Assembly (NCBI GenBank): GCA_963793845.1
Contig: CAWCBG010000002.1
Location: forward strand, 868,001 to 932,000
Reading direction: 5' to 3'
Length of the DNA stretch: 64,000 nt
DNA from: CAWCBG01 sp963793845
GTDB taxonomy: Bacteria; Acidobacteriota; Terriglobia; Terriglobales; Acidobacteriaceae
The notes under the pieces: generated by a model
The model's database searches: none
Told to the model about the DNA's origin: nothing
Seen by the model: only the letters and a program-made list of their open reading frames with translations
In this document: piece after piece, positions 29,389-38,933 of the stretch
Layout: every line of letters begins with the position of its first letter
Numbering within the stretch: the first letter of the stretch is position 1
Translations under genes and position numbers: made by a program

Positions 29389-30501
29389 ATGAATACGCTT
29401 CGACTCATCTGGTACAAGCTTTATCCCAACGACGACAGGCACTGTTGGCAGCCATTGATGTGGCTTCCTTTCATGATCTGGTTCTTTGTCGATCCATGGT
29501 GGAAGCACGCCGGAGCGCTGCATTGGATTGGCAACTCGCTTTACGGCCTGTTCTTCATATGGCTTTACCTGTACGCCTTTTCGCGCCCGGAGCCGCGACG
29601 TCTTTACGCCATCATTGCCATGCTGGCGATGGCCGTCATCGCGATGCCTTTTAACGACGGTGCTACGTGTCTGCTCATCTACACGGTCGCTGCTGCCGGA
29701 TTCACCACCAGCTTTCGTAGGGTGCTTGGCTTTGTCGCATTGGAAGTTGCGATCCTCAGCTTCTACGCGCAAAGGCTGCACCTGCCCATCAGTTTTTGGG
29801 GCTCCATGATGCTGCTCCTCATCCTGGTGGGTTTTGGCAATCATCACTGGGCAGTCTCGCACGTTAGTGAGAAGAAGCTTCGCTTGGCCAACGACGAGAT
29901 CGAGCACCTGGCCAAGGTCGCCGAGCGCGAGCGCATCGCGCGCGATATGCACGACGTACTTGGTCACACCTTGTCGCTCATCACCCTCAAGTCAGAGCTC
30001 GCCCGCAAGTTGGTAGACCGTGATCCCCAGCGCGCCAAGCAGGAGATGCAGGATGTAGAGCACGCCTCGCGCGCGGCGCTGGCCGATGTGCGCGAGGCCA
30101 TCAGCGGTTATCGCGCCGACGGCATCTTTGCGGAATTGGCCCGAGCCCGCGCCACCCTGGAGACGGCAGGTATCACCATGCAGATGGAGACGGCTCGCGT
30201 ACCCCTGAATCCTGTGCAGGAATCAGTTTTGTCGCTGGCCCTGCGCGAGGCCGTAACCAACGTCGTACGCCACGCCCGGGCGCAGAATTGCATGGTGCGC
30301 CTGATTCGCGACGAACAGCTCTGCCAGCTTGAAGTGGCCGACGACGGCCGCGGCGCATGCGCTCCCGAGGGCAACGGGTTGCGTGGCATGCGCGAGCGGC
30401 TGGAGGCCGCTGGCGGTTCACTCGTCCGTCACAACGACATCGGAACCCGCCTCATCATTCAATTACCTCTCGCGCCCGCAGCCTCTACTCTGCGACACTG
30501 A
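29389..30501 (+). CDS. DesK-like sensor histidine kinase
   Basis: 370 residues from ATG 29389 (GGAG seven bases upstream). Five to six hydrophobic segments cover residues 20-150. They are followed by a short coiled coil (EKKLRLANDEIEHLAKVAERERIARDMHDVLGH), with the phosphorylated His at 188 in RDMHD, the HisKA_3 type. A HATPase domain follows (LREAVTNVVRHA, DDGRG, GLRGMRERL). Such DesK-family kinases sense membrane state. It phosphorylates the response regulator encoded five bases downstream and probably controls the upstream ABC exporter. Confidence 0.92.
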   Translation: MNTLRLIWYKLYPNDDRHCWQPLMWLPFMIWFFVDPWWKHAGALHWIGNSLYGLFFIWLYLYAFSRPEPRRLYAIIAMLAMAVIAMPFNDGATCLLIYTVAAAGFTTSFRRVLGFVALEVAILSFYAQRLHLPISFWGSMMLLLILVGFGNHHWAVSHVSEKKLRLANDEIEHLAKVAERERIARDMHDVLGHTLSLITLKSELARKLVDRDPQRAKQEMQDVEHASRAALADVREAISGYRADGIFAELARARATLETAGITMQMETARVPLNPVQESVLSLALREAVTNVVRHARAQNCMVRLIRDEQLCQLEVADDGRGACAPEGNGLRGMRERLEAAGGSLVRHNDIGTRLIIQLPLAPAASTLRH

Positions 30502-30505
30502 GAAG

Positions 30506-31132
30506 GTGCCATCAGCAAAGGCCATTAAGATACGGGTCGTCATCGCCGAAGACCAAGCCATGGTGCTGGGCGCGCTCGCGGCGCTGCTCGACATGGAAGG
30601 CGACATCGAGGTGGTTGCCCGCGCGACCAACGGCGACGAAGCCCTGCGTATCGTGCAGCAGGTGCGACCGGCGATCTTGATCACCGATATCGAAATGCCT
30701 GGCCTTACTGGTCTAGAGGTAGCGGCTGAATTGAAGCGGCGCAACTTGCCGGTTCGCGTCATTATCCTGACCACCTTCGCCCGCGCTGGATACCTTCGTC
30801 GCGCCCTCGACGCTGGAGCCTCCGGCTACTTGCTCAAAGACATGCCTGCGGAGCAGCTTGCCGACGCCGTCCGGCGCGTGCACAAGGGCCTGCGGGTGAT
30901 CGACCCTCAACTCGCGGCTGAAGCCTGGACTGACGAGCCTGATCCGCTGACCGAACGCGAGCGCCAGGTCCTCCGTCTCGCCGGGGAAGGCATGGCCAGC
31001 TCCGACATCGCGATCGAGCTGAGTTTGTCGGAAGGCACGGTGCGGAACTACTTGTCCGAAGCCATGAGCAAACTGGGCGCTGCCAACCGCGTGGAAGCAG
31101 CTCGCATCGCCAGGGCCAAGGGATGGCTGTAG
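30506..31132 (+). CDS. DesR-like NarL/LuxR response regulator
   Basis: 208 residues from GTG 30506, directly after the kinase stop. Receiver domain: acidic pair near residue 14-15 (IAEDQAM), phospho-Asp 61 in ILITDIEMPG and a Lys in LLKDMP. The C-terminal LuxR-type helix-turn-helix starts at DPLTERERQVLRLAGEG and contains the recognition helix in SEGTVRNYLSEAM. It is the DNA-binding partner of the DesK-like kinase. The start is chosen because no ATG precedes the receiver domain; the ribosome binding site is weak and translation may be coupled. Confidence 0.93.
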   Translation: MPSAKAIKIRVVIAEDQAMVLGALAALLDMEGDIEVVARATNGDEALRIVQQVRPAILITDIEMPGLTGLEVAAELKRRNLPVRVIILTTFARAGYLRRALDAGASGYLLKDMPAEQLADAVRRVHKGLRVIDPQLAAEAWTDEPDPLTERERQVLRLAGEGMASSDIAIELSLSEGTVRNYLSEAMSKLGAANRVEAARIARAKGWL

Positions 31133-31160
31133 ACCATCATTCGCCGTTGGTACCAAGCTA

Positions 31161-31919
31161 CTACCTGGGTAACGACTGATCCAGGGCTTCCAGATTCTGT
31201 GGAGCGACATGAATGAGCCCGCCGCGCGGGCTGTCAATATCCGCGATCAGGAGAAATGAAATCGAGACTACCAGCGGCAGAACGAACAGCACTTTGCCTT
31301 TTGCAATCGCGCTGTGTCCTCCATAGCCGACCAGGATATTACAGCACACAGCGATCAATATCAGCAGTCCCCACGCGGACTTGGGAATCCGGTTCCACCA
31401 TGCGGCCTGGGTATATCCTTGTGAATTCAACACGTCGTTCATGCCCGACACCACCAGGCCCATGAGCGGCGTCGGTTGGGCCAGAGCAGGAACCTCTACT
31501 GCGGTCCACATTTCCGTCTGTAATTGAGCAGTATCCGCATTTACTTTCTCCAGCTTGCCCGGCAGGCGGGTTTCGTAGAACGCAATCCGCAGATCAAGAT
31601 ATCTCCTGAGCTGCGCACGTACTTCGCTGGCATTGGCGGCCGGCAGCAGCCCGGCTCGGACGTATTCGGTGCCAATGGCATTGGCCTCCTCTTCTTCGTA
31701 GTTCTTGCGTTGATCGTAGCGGCCGATTGCCATTGAAAAGCTGAATCCGATGATGAGGCCTAGCAGCGTGAGGGTAGCGGTCTGCACAAAGCCGAAATCT
31801 TCACGTTCGTCATCTTTCAGAGGGCGCCGCTTGCGCAAGGAGACTCCGAATCGTGACGCGAGCCACAATATCAATAGCGAAAGCGGGAAAAATATAAGGA
31901 CTGGATAGTTCATAATCAT
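31161..31919 (-). CDS. DUF4239 / bestrophin-like membrane protein
   Basis: 252 residues. Two N-terminal hydrophobic segments (VLIFFPLSLLILWLASRF; TATLTLLGLIIGFSFSMAI) precede a long hydrophilic helical region (75-165) beginning RYDQRKNYEEEEANAIGTEYVRAGLL, and two C-terminal helices follow (ILIAVCCNILVGYG; VLFVLPLVVSISFLLIADI). This layout and the E-rich AIGTEY motif are typical of DUF4239 (bestrophin-like) proteins. The function is unknown. It converges on the response regulator gene with a 28-base gap. Confidence 0.82.
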   Translation of the reverse strand: MIMNYPVLIFFPLSLLILWLASRFGVSLRKRRPLKDDEREDFGFVQTATLTLLGLIIGFSFSMAIGRYDQRKNYEEEEANAIGTEYVRAGLLPAANASEVRAQLRRYLDLRIAFYETRLPGKLEKVNADTAQLQTEMWTAVEVPALAQPTPLMGLVVSGMNDVLNSQGYTQAAWWNRIPKSAWGLLILIAVCCNILVGYGGHSAIAKGKVLFVLPLVVSISFLLIADIDSPRGGLIHVAPQNLEALDQSLPR

Positions 31920-32013
31920 GCGTTATGTTACTACGACGTTTTGATCTTAGTGTTCAAATTGCCTATGGAGCGAGGCCGCCTTCATAGGTAGTGAGAATTC
32001 GAGAGATGCTGGG

Positions 32014-33510
32014 CTACTGCAGCGATTGCCCCTGCTCAACGACAAGTTTGTACGCCACGTAGTACTTGTAGATGTTGCTCACGTACTGAACGGTCACCGG
32101 CCCTATGCTCTGTTCCACCAGGAGCTCGACGTTGCCAAACCACTTGTCAGGATCCAGTCCCCGGGACGGCGCCTCCCTCCGGAGTTCCGCGATGCGATTC
32201 GGGCCCGCGTTGTACGCGGCAAATGTGAGCAGTAAACGGTCCACGGGATCAATCTTCGGGTCGCTGAAATACTCATCTGCAATTGTCTTGAGAACTTTGA
32301 CCCCAGCATGAATGTTGTTCTCGGCCGTCATCACGTCGGGGATACTAATGGGCGGAGCCGCTGCAGTTGATGGCTTGACCTGCATGATTCCGACCGCACC
32401 GCCGGGGCTTCTCGCCGATTGATTCAACATCGATTCCTGGTAGCCCTGGGCCACGACCATCAAGTAGTCGAAGCCGTACTGCGATGCATATTTCTTGAAG
32501 AAATCAACGGTCTCTTCGAATTTCTTCATTTCCGCTGCAGTAGTCGGATTCTTCACCCACTGATTGCTTTGCAAATAGCGCCGCCACAGGGTGCTGCCGA
32601 ACGATGTTCCCATGGCATGGGTCTTGACGAACTCGTCTACCAGTTGCTTGAACTTCGGATTGTCCTTCCGCATAGCAAATGCCAGGTCGCCTTCATTCCC
32701 GATAACGAGCTTTGGTTGCGGAGTAATACCCGGGAACACGCTGGCCCAAAGGTCAGCCCGCTCCTTTAGGGTAACGGTCGCGGGCAGGATGCCTGCGTTG
32801 ACCATCTCAAGCAGGTCTTCATCCAGCAAGCTCTTGTCGGCTTTCTCGATCACGATCTGCGGTTTGCCTTGCTTCTGCAACGACTCGTTCACTTTCTCCA
32901 GATTGTCGTAGTACGTTGTAAGTGGGTTAACGAACACCTTCTTCCCGCCGAGTTGCTCTAACGACGAAAGAGTGCCGAAGTCTTTCCTCGTCACGACGAT
33001 CTGTTTCACGCCGGTTTGTATTGGAATCGAGAAAGCAACCTTCTGCTCGCGCTCGGGCGTGACCACCAAACCGTACGCGATCAGGTCACCCACGCCCTCG
33101 GTCAGGGCCGCCTCCAACTGGTCGGGCCGGACTGGAATAAACGTTACCTGCACGTGTTGCCGCGTGTGCAACTTCTGATTGACGAACTGCTCGAAGTATT
33201 GCAGCGCCTGGTAATAAATGCCCTCAGGCCGTCCGTCCACGTAGAAGAATCCGGAGCGACTGTACACGACGAGGGCTCGAATCGTGCCGCGCTTGACCAT
33301 GGCATCTAAGTCCCCTGTCTGACGCTCAAAGCCAAGAGGCAACCCGGCGTTCGCGGACTGGGTCGAGGTTTCCGCTGGTGAAGCGGCAGCGGACTTTGTG
33401 TGGGCCGTAACTCCTGTCGCGCTGCAGACGTTCAGCAGAATGCCCATCAACGCCGCGAGCCGGAAAGTCGCGTGGCGCACATTACTCAGACAGGTCATGC
33501 TATGGCTCAC
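32014..33510 (-). CDS. MltF-like lytic transglycosylase with solute-binding domain
   Basis: 498 residues. A signal sequence at about 15-36 is followed by a family-3 solute-binding-like domain (about 65-320, typical ...GTIRALVVYSRSGFF... and a YDNLEKVNESLQ hinge). The C-terminal SLT domain (about 340-498) has catalytic Glu359 in QGYQESMLNQSARSP, GIMQV and AAYNAGPNR. MltF cleaves the glycan strands of peptidoglycan to 1,6-anhydro products; the periplasmic binding domain modulates it. It acts on the cell wall and is probably exported. The gene stands alone, and the fold order matches the family. Confidence 0.92.
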   Translation of the reverse strand: MSHSMTCLSNVRHATFRLAALMGILLNVCSATGVTAHTKSAAASPAETSTQSANAGLPLGFERQTGDLDAMVKRGTIRALVVYSRSGFFYVDGRPEGIYYQALQYFEQFVNQKLHTRQHVQVTFIPVRPDQLEAALTEGVGDLIAYGLVVTPEREQKVAFSIPIQTGVKQIVVTRKDFGTLSSLEQLGGKKVFVNPLTTYYDNLEKVNESLQKQGKPQIVIEKADKSLLDEDLLEMVNAGILPATVTLKERADLWASVFPGITPQPKLVIGNEGDLAFAMRKDNPKFKQLVDEFVKTHAMGTSFGSTLWRRYLQSNQWVKNPTTAAEMKKFEETVDFFKKYASQYGFDYLMVVAQGYQESMLNQSARSPGGAVGIMQVKPSTAAAPPISIPDVMTAENNIHAGVKVLKTIADEYFSDPKIDPVDRLLLTFAAYNAGPNRIAELRREAPSRGLDPDKWFGNVELLVEQSIGPVTVQYVSNIYKYYVAYKLVVEQGQSLQ

Positions 33511-33981
33511 CGTTGCTCATCACCCCGACTTACGCTTTGGTTGCCGATCTACAAGAGTGGTCCCCGAATCCGAGTGCCCGGAAGGCTGACCAAAAACATT
33601 GCAGCTATTCGACTTAGTAAGTTTAACGTAGAGTCCCCATGCGGCAGTCACTAGTATAGCCGTGCCGCAAGCACGCTGCGACTGCTGCCCCATCTGCAAC
33701 GCGCGTCCGTGGGCAAAGGGTTTGTTCTTTCTTATGTACCGGCCGACGTCGAATCCAGCGCAAAAACCCGGGGACGCCAGCAACAGCTCCGTGGAGTCAT
33801 GCCCTCGTCGAAGCCACCGCTCTCCTCCGGTTGATCGCAGATCACCGCATGTTTCCGGGCCTTAATCGCAAACTGCACGCCACCGAGATGCACAGCCTGT
33901 ACTTCGATCATATTTCCTCCGCCTGGCAAAAAGCCGCCACCCAGGCCAAAGTAGCCGCTAACAACCGCGACGTCTGTTACC
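33511..33981. other. Intergenic between divergent mltF-like and VWFA genes
   Basis: About 470 bases with no convincing gene. It must contain both promoters. The ORFs on either strand overlapping 33732-34229 are read through the VWFA gene in antisense and lack protein-like features. Confidence 0.4.
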
Positions 33982-35733
33982 GTGTGCACCGCACTGCGAC
34001 TCGTCTCAAAACCACGACAGTCGCGAAGCTCTGGGTTAATATCACCCGACGAGGGGTACACGCTGGCAAGAATTCCAATAACTCGCGCCTTGCTTGCACT
34101 GCTGCTCTGTGGGCCGATGGTTGGCCAGAGTTCCCAGTCGCCTAAGACGCCAATCACGGCGGAGTCAAGTCCTACCTTCAAGTCGAGTTCACGTCTCGTT
34201 CTGGTGGATGTGGTCGCAACGGACAGCAACGGCCAGCCGGTTCATGACCTGAAGGCGCAGGACTTCACCATCCTCGAAGACGGCAAGCCGCAGCAAATTC
34301 TCAGCATGGAGGAGCAGCGGCCGGATGCGAGCCCCACTCCATCGCCAGCCTTGAATCTGCCCCAGAACGTCTACACCAACTATGTGAACCGTTCCGAAGC
34401 GGGCGCGCTGACAGTTCTGCTGTTCGACACGCTGAACACTGACCGGCAAAACCTCATGTTCGCTAAAGACGAGATGATCCGGTTCCTGAAGAAGCTGCCC
34501 GCTGGCAAACGGGTTGCGCTGTTCACGTTGAGTGAGCGCCTCCAGATGGTGCAGGGCTTCACAGATAACTCGGACACGTTGATCGCGCTGGCGCAGCGGA
34601 TTTCGACGAAGCCTCATGCAGCGTATTCCAACACGAGAGAGTTTTCAGCGACAGTCGGCGAGATGAGGGAGGCGGGCTTCGCGAACAGCCCGAAGGCCTT
34701 TCACAACATGGTGGAGTTCTTCGCCGAAGATTACGTGGGCAAGCTGGAATCACGTGCGCAGGATACGCTGGATGCCTTGAATCTGCTGGCGCGCTCGCTT
34801 GCCGTGGTGCCGGGCCGCAAGAACCTGATTTGGATCTCGGGCGGCTTTCCGTTTGATATTACGACGAATTCTCCACAGTTGCAGAAAACTGCGGCGCTGC
34901 TGGCTGCGACCCGGGTCGCAGTCTACCCGGTGGATGTTCGCGGAGTATTGACGACAGGCATGGACGGAAGTACCCGCAGCTCAGAGACCGTCGGCTCGGT
35001 GCAGACGCAATCCTATGAAACCATTGCCGGGGTGGACTATGAGAATGCCAGGATCGTGGAGACGCTGCTGAACACGGCCAAACTTACCGGCGGAAAAGCC
35101 TACATTAACAAGAACGATCTCCAGTCCGCCATCAACGACGGAATGCTGACGGGGTCCAGCTACTACAGCTTGGCGTACCGTCCGGAGAATGCCGATTGGA
35201 ACGGCAAGTTTCGCAAAATCGCCGTCAAGGGTTCACAGCCCAACCTGAAGCTGCTCTATCGGTCAGGCTACTTCGGCATTCTCGATCCGCTCAGCACCAA
35301 AGAAGACCCCAGCCGCATCGTCGCCATCGCAATGCAGCCGACCGTGCCGACCTCGACTCAGCTCATCATGAAGGTGCGGGTGGTCCCGCCGGAAGAGGCC
35401 GGCAAAGCCACAGGGATCGATATGCTGATCGACGCCCATGACCTCGCTTTCAACGAAGGTCAGGACAAGCAGAAGACCCCCGAGGTTCAATTTGTGGCGA
35501 TCGCCTGGGATGGCAGCGGCAAGCAGGTAGCCAGCTTTTCCGAGGGATACAAGTCGCCTCTGTCTCCGCCGCAACTGCAGGCGCTACTGCGGACAGGCCT
35601 GCAGTTCCATCAGGATATGATGCTCAAGCCCGGGTCGTACCAGCTGCGCCTGGGGGTGATGGATCGTCTCTCCGGCCGCATCGGCACGCTGGATGTGCCG
35701 CTGACAATCGACGCGAGAGTGGCTGCGAAGTAG
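33982..35733 (+). CDS. VWFA-related Acidobacterial-domain protein (TIGR03436)
   Basis: 583 residues as called, with a hydrophobic export-like segment at about 29-48 (LARIPITRALLALLLCGPMVG). A short beta domain (VLVDVVATDSNGQPVHDLKAQDFTILEDGKPQQI) precedes a von Willebrand A-like domain (TVLLFDTLNTDR..., DxLNTxR instead of a classic DxSxS MIDAS). The C-terminal half (from about 400) is an extra beta domain. This architecture is a hallmark of Acidobacteriota and is found in many paralogues; function is unknown. The start is uncertain because no clean start codon lies just before the signal-like segment. Confidence 0.88.
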   Translation: MCTALRLVSKPRQSRSSGLISPDEGYTLARIPITRALLALLLCGPMVGQSSQSPKTPITAESSPTFKSSSRLVLVDVVATDSNGQPVHDLKAQDFTILEDGKPQQILSMEEQRPDASPTPSPALNLPQNVYTNYVNRSEAGALTVLLFDTLNTDRQNLMFAKDEMIRFLKKLPAGKRVALFTLSERLQMVQGFTDNSDTLIALAQRISTKPHAAYSNTREFSATVGEMREAGFANSPKAFHNMVEFFAEDYVGKLESRAQDTLDALNLLARSLAVVPGRKNLIWISGGFPFDITTNSPQLQKTAALLAATRVAVYPVDVRGVLTTGMDGSTRSSETVGSVQTQSYETIAGVDYENARIVETLLNTAKLTGGKAYINKNDLQSAINDGMLTGSSYYSLAYRPENADWNGKFRKIAVKGSQPNLKLLYRSGYFGILDPLSTKEDPSRIVAIAMQPTVPTSTQLIMKVRVVPPEEAGKATGIDMLIDAHDLAFNEGQDKQKTPEVQFVAIAWDGSGKQVASFSEGYKSPLSPPQLQALLRTGLQFHQDMMLKPGSYQLRLGVMDRLSGRIGTLDVPLTIDARVAAK

Positions 35734-35820
35734 TCTCGCGGCCGTTGTGGCAGGCCGCCCGCGCGGGGATGGTACAATCACCCTTCCCGCGAAAAAGTCC
35801 TGCGGCGATCAACCTTCTGG

Positions 35821-36888
35821 ATGGGACCCCGACTCTTGGCACAGTATAAGACAGAGCCCCGCTCCATCACCTACGCCGATGCTGGTGTCGATATCGAACG
35901 CGCCAATCGCACCAAGCAGCGCATCAAGTATCTCGCTCACAAGACGTTTAACCGCGGCGTTCTCAGCGAGATCGGCGGCTTCGGCGGGCTGTTCTCCATC
36001 GACAAGAAGAAGTATCCGGATCCCGTGCTGGTTTCGAGCGTGGACGGTGTCGGCACCAAGCTGAAGATCGCCTTCGAGATGGGATTGCATCACACCGTCG
36101 GAGCTGACTTGGTCAACCACTGCGTCAACGACATCATCGTGCAGGGCGCTGCTCCGATGTTCTTCATGGACTACTTCGCTACCGGCAGCCTCGAGCCCGA
36201 GGTAGCAGAGAAGGTGGTGGCGGGTATTGCTGACGCCTGCAAACAGAGCGGCTGCGCGCTGATCGGAGGCGAGACGGCTGAGATGCCAGGCTTCTACGAC
36301 GATGGCGAATACGACTTGGCCGGCTTCATTGTCGGGGTTGTGGACCGCGCTAAAATCATCACGGGTAAGGAAGTTACGCCGGGGGATGTACTCATCGGGC
36401 TACCCTCCACTGGCCTTCATACCAACGGCTACTCTCTGGCACGCAAGCTGTTTTTTGAAGTGGCCCGCTACACGCCTGAGTCTTACGTGAACGAGATCCG
36501 GGGGAAGGCCGGTACCGAACTCATGAAGATCCACAAGAGCTACTGGCCCATTGTGCGGCGGATGATCGATGCCGAGGCCGTATCGGCCCTGGCGCACATC
36601 ACCGGCGGCGGCATTACGGAAAACCTGCCGCGCGTGCTCCCCAAGGGCATGGGCGCCATCGTGGAGATCAATTCCTGGCCCGTGCTCCCCATCTTCGAGC
36701 ACCTGCAGGCGCTGGGCAATGTTCCGCAGGACGACATGCTGCGCACCTTCAACATGGGAATCGGCATGGTGCTGGTGGTGCCGGCGAAAAAGTTCAAGAA
36801 GGCGCAGACTATCCTGGAGCGCTGTGGCGAGAAGGGCTACACCATCGGCCGCATCGTCAAGGGCGAGCGCCGGGTCACCTACCAGTAG
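35821..36888 (+). CDS. purM: Phosphoribosylformylglycinamidine cyclo-ligase
   Basis: 355 residues, standard length. It closes the imidazole ring of AIR from FGAM using ATP, step five of purine synthesis, in the cytosol. Recognised by SITYADAGVDIERAN at the start, VSSVDGVGTKLKIA, VGADLVNHCVNDI, GCALIGGETAEMPGFY and ITGGGITENLPRVLP. It is not in a purine operon here, although purN lies about 10 kb away. Translation could also begin at the TTG five codons later. Confidence 0.96.
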   Translation: MGPRLLAQYKTEPRSITYADAGVDIERANRTKQRIKYLAHKTFNRGVLSEIGGFGGLFSIDKKKYPDPVLVSSVDGVGTKLKIAFEMGLHHTVGADLVNHCVNDIIVQGAAPMFFMDYFATGSLEPEVAEKVVAGIADACKQSGCALIGGETAEMPGFYDDGEYDLAGFIVGVVDRAKIITGKEVTPGDVLIGLPSTGLHTNGYSLARKLFFEVARYTPESYVNEIRGKAGTELMKIHKSYWPIVRRMIDAEAVSALAHITGGGITENLPRVLPKGMGAIVEINSWPVLPIFEHLQALGNVPQDDMLRTFNMGIGMVLVVPAKKFKKAQTILERCGEKGYTIGRIVKGERRVTYQ

Positions 36889-37108
36889 ATCGCACCCGCC
36901 CGGGCCGGCTCGCCCAAAAGCCGACTCAGTAGGCAGATACCACCGCGCAAGCTGTCTCCGCCCATCGAAACCCTATTTAAGCATTGTGGTACCACAAAAC
37001 TGTGCTACAGTTGCACAACTTTCAGTGTCGTACGGCGTTTCTGGAAGTATCGGACCTGCCGGGCGCGGTCGCGAAGTGTGCCTTTTCGTGGCCGGGATGA
37101 GGTGAAAC

Positions 37109-37216
37109 GTGAATCTCGTGACCATTGCTATCGTGGTTGTCATTCTGGCGAGCTACATTGTCGGGACTCTGACCAGCTCAGTCGAGACCGAGCGCCAATT
37201 GCCGCACCGCTTCTAG
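37109..37216 (+). CDS. Predicted 35-residue single-helix membrane protein
   Basis: GTG 37109 follows GAGGTGAAAC. The product begins MNLVTIAIVVVILASYIVG, then a short polar tail (TLTSSVETERQLPHRF). It lies between purM and ppa, in the same direction, in otherwise empty DNA. A real small membrane protein is plausible from the ribosome binding site and hydrophobicity; no relative is known to me. Confidence 0.45.
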   Translation: MNLVTIAIVVVILASYIVGTLTSSVETERQLPHRF

Positions 37217-37373
37217 CCGCAGCAGAAGTTCGCCCAATCAGGCCATCCAAGCGGGCCTTTCATGTCGCCTGGATTACGGGTTCTCCTGCTTTCGGACCGT
37301 CTGCCAAAAAGTTCGCTCTCCGCCTCATCTACAATAGTCAGGCTTCTGTCATCGCCCACGGAGTTCATCGACT

Positions 37374-37925
37374 ATGACTCATGCTTGGCACGACATCTCT
37401 CCTGGCGGACATCTGCCGCAGGAATTCTCCACAGTCATCGAGATTCCCTTCGGCTCCAGCGTGAAGTATGAGCTGGATAAGCAGAGCGGACTGATCAAGC
37501 TGGACCGCGTTTTGTATTCCGCGGTGTACTACCCCGCCAACTATGGCTTCATTCCGCAGACGCTCGCCGAAGACGACGATCCTCTTGATGTGCTTGTACT
37601 TTGCCAGGAAGCGGTCGTACCACTGACGCTGATCCACGCGCGTGCCATTGGCCTGATGACGATGATTGATGCCGGCAAAAGAGACCACAAGATCGTCGCG
37701 GTGGCCACCCAGGATCCGGAGTTCAATTCCTATCACGAGGCCGTCGAGATGCCCGATCACCGCCTGAGCATGCTGCGCCGTTTCTTTCTCGACTACAAGA
37801 CGCTGGAGGGCAAGGCCGTCGAAGTGGACGCCATCGAACCTGCGGCCAATGCCTTTCCCATCATCGAAGACGCGTTGGCCCGCTACAGCAAACAGCGCCG
37901 CAAGGGATTCGGGCCGACGCATTAG
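37374..37925 (+). CDS. ppa: Inorganic pyrophosphatase (family I)
   Basis: 183 residues, the usual length. Hydrolyses PPi to phosphate, pulling biosynthetic reactions forward; soluble, Mg-dependent. Key sequence: VIEIPFGSSVKYELDK, YYPANYGFIPQT, EDDDPLDVLVL (66-76, metal-binding aspartates) and KRDHKIVAV. Its start ATG 37374 fits the family N-terminus. The gene is monocistronic between the small ORF and the tetR operon. Confidence 0.97.
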   Translation: MTHAWHDISPGGHLPQEFSTVIEIPFGSSVKYELDKQSGLIKLDRVLYSAVYYPANYGFIPQTLAEDDDPLDVLVLCQEAVVPLTLIHARAIGLMTMIDAGKRDHKIVAVATQDPEFNSYHEAVEMPDHRLSMLRRFFLDYKTLEGKAVEVDAIEPAANAFPIIEDALARYSKQRRKGFGPTH

Positions 37926-38132
37926 AGCGTCCTGCCGGTTAGTTTTAGAGCTGTCTGCATTCCGGGGCGCCACGCGATGCGGTCTGCAGGACCCGCACTC
38001 GCGAAACTTGGCATCATCCCACTGACCGCTGGCCCTGAGCGAGCGGCTTGCCGCAACCCTCCGGAACCTCGGCGTCCCCTTGGCCGACGAATTTTGTTTT
38101 TGCGACCGCCCTCTTGCCTGCTATCATCTAAC

Positions 38133-38142
38133 TAACTAGTTA
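38133..38142. promoter_or_regulatory. Candidate TetR operator
   Basis: TAACTAGTTA is a perfect 10-bp palindrome eight bases before the start of the TetR gene. Imperfect symmetry extends to CTAAC...ATTAA on its flanks. Position and symmetry suggest autoregulation of the efflux operon that follows. Confidence 0.5.
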
Positions 38143-38150
38143 ATTAAACT

Positions 38151-38933
38151 ATGACGACCACGATTTCCAATCCCGACAAGCCTCGCCTGGGCACACGTCG
38201 GCAGCCCGAGGCCAGCCGCCGAGCCATCCTGCACGCGGCCCTGGAAGAGTTTTCCCAGGAAGGCTTGTCGGGCGCACGCATGGACTCCATCGCCGACGCC
38301 GCCGGTGTCAATAAAGCGCTGCTCTATTACTATTTCCGCGATAAGGACGCCCTATATGGCGCGGTGCTCGACGAGTTCTTCAGCCGCTTCCTGGCGCGGC
38401 TTACCTTGGTGCTCGACCAGCCCGCGTCGGCGGGTAAGCGCTTCCTCTCCTACGTGCGCGCGCACTTCGACACTGTGGCCGAATCGCCGCACTACGCGCG
38501 CATCTTCGTCGCCGAGATCATGAGAGCAGGCCGAGGCGGGTCGCCTCATATCGAACGCGTGTTCGCGCAGTACACGCAGCCGATTGCTGCGCGTGTTCTC
38601 GCTGTCCTGCGGGAAGGAATCGCGTCAGGTGAATTCCGTGCGGTCGAGCCCATGCAGTTCATGCCGTCGGCCGTGGGCACTATCGTCCACTATTTTACGA
38701 TCGCTCCAATGCTGCACAAGTTCCGTCCCATCGATCCATTCTCGATAGAAGCTCTGCAGCAGCGGCGCGCGGCTGTGCTGGACTTTGCCGCAGCAGCGCT
38801 CTTCGCCAATCGCGATGCCGGGGTGAAACTGGCCGCTCAAATCGCCATGCCGGAACCTGAGGTGAGCCCTGATTCGGGCTCTTTTGCAGGACCAAAGCAC
38901 AGCCGGAAGACCGCGCGGAGGAGACGCTCATGA
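38151..38933 (+). CDS. TetR/AcrR-family transcriptional regulator
   Basis: 260 residues. The N-terminal DNA-binding domain is clear (RRAILHAALEEFSQEGLSGARMDSIADAAGVNKALLYYYFRDKDALY, about 24-70), with the recognition helix in NKALLYYYF. The C-terminal domain is a TetR ligand-binding fold (TetR_C). It is followed by a basic tail. It overlaps the HlyD-type gene by four bases (ATGA) and therefore probably controls the whole HlyD/ABC-2 operon, the usual arrangement for drug-inducible pumps. A palindrome sits before the gene. Confidence 0.93.
   Translation: MTTTISNPDKPRLGTRRQPEASRRAILHAALEEFSQEGLSGARMDSIADAAGVNKALLYYYFRDKDALYGAVLDEFFSRFLARLTLVLDQPASAGKRFLSYVRAHFDTVAESPHYARIFVAEIMRAGRGGSPHIERVFAQYTQPIAARVLAVLREGIASGEFRAVEPMQFMPSAVGTIVHYFTIAPMLHKFRPIDPFSIEALQQRRAAVLDFAAAALFANRDAGVKLAAQIAMPEPEVSPDSGSFAGPKHSRKTARRRRS

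Noticed and set aside
33732..34229. Minus-strand ORF before the VWFA gene
   Set aside because: It overlaps the start of the VWFA gene in antisense and lacks protein features.
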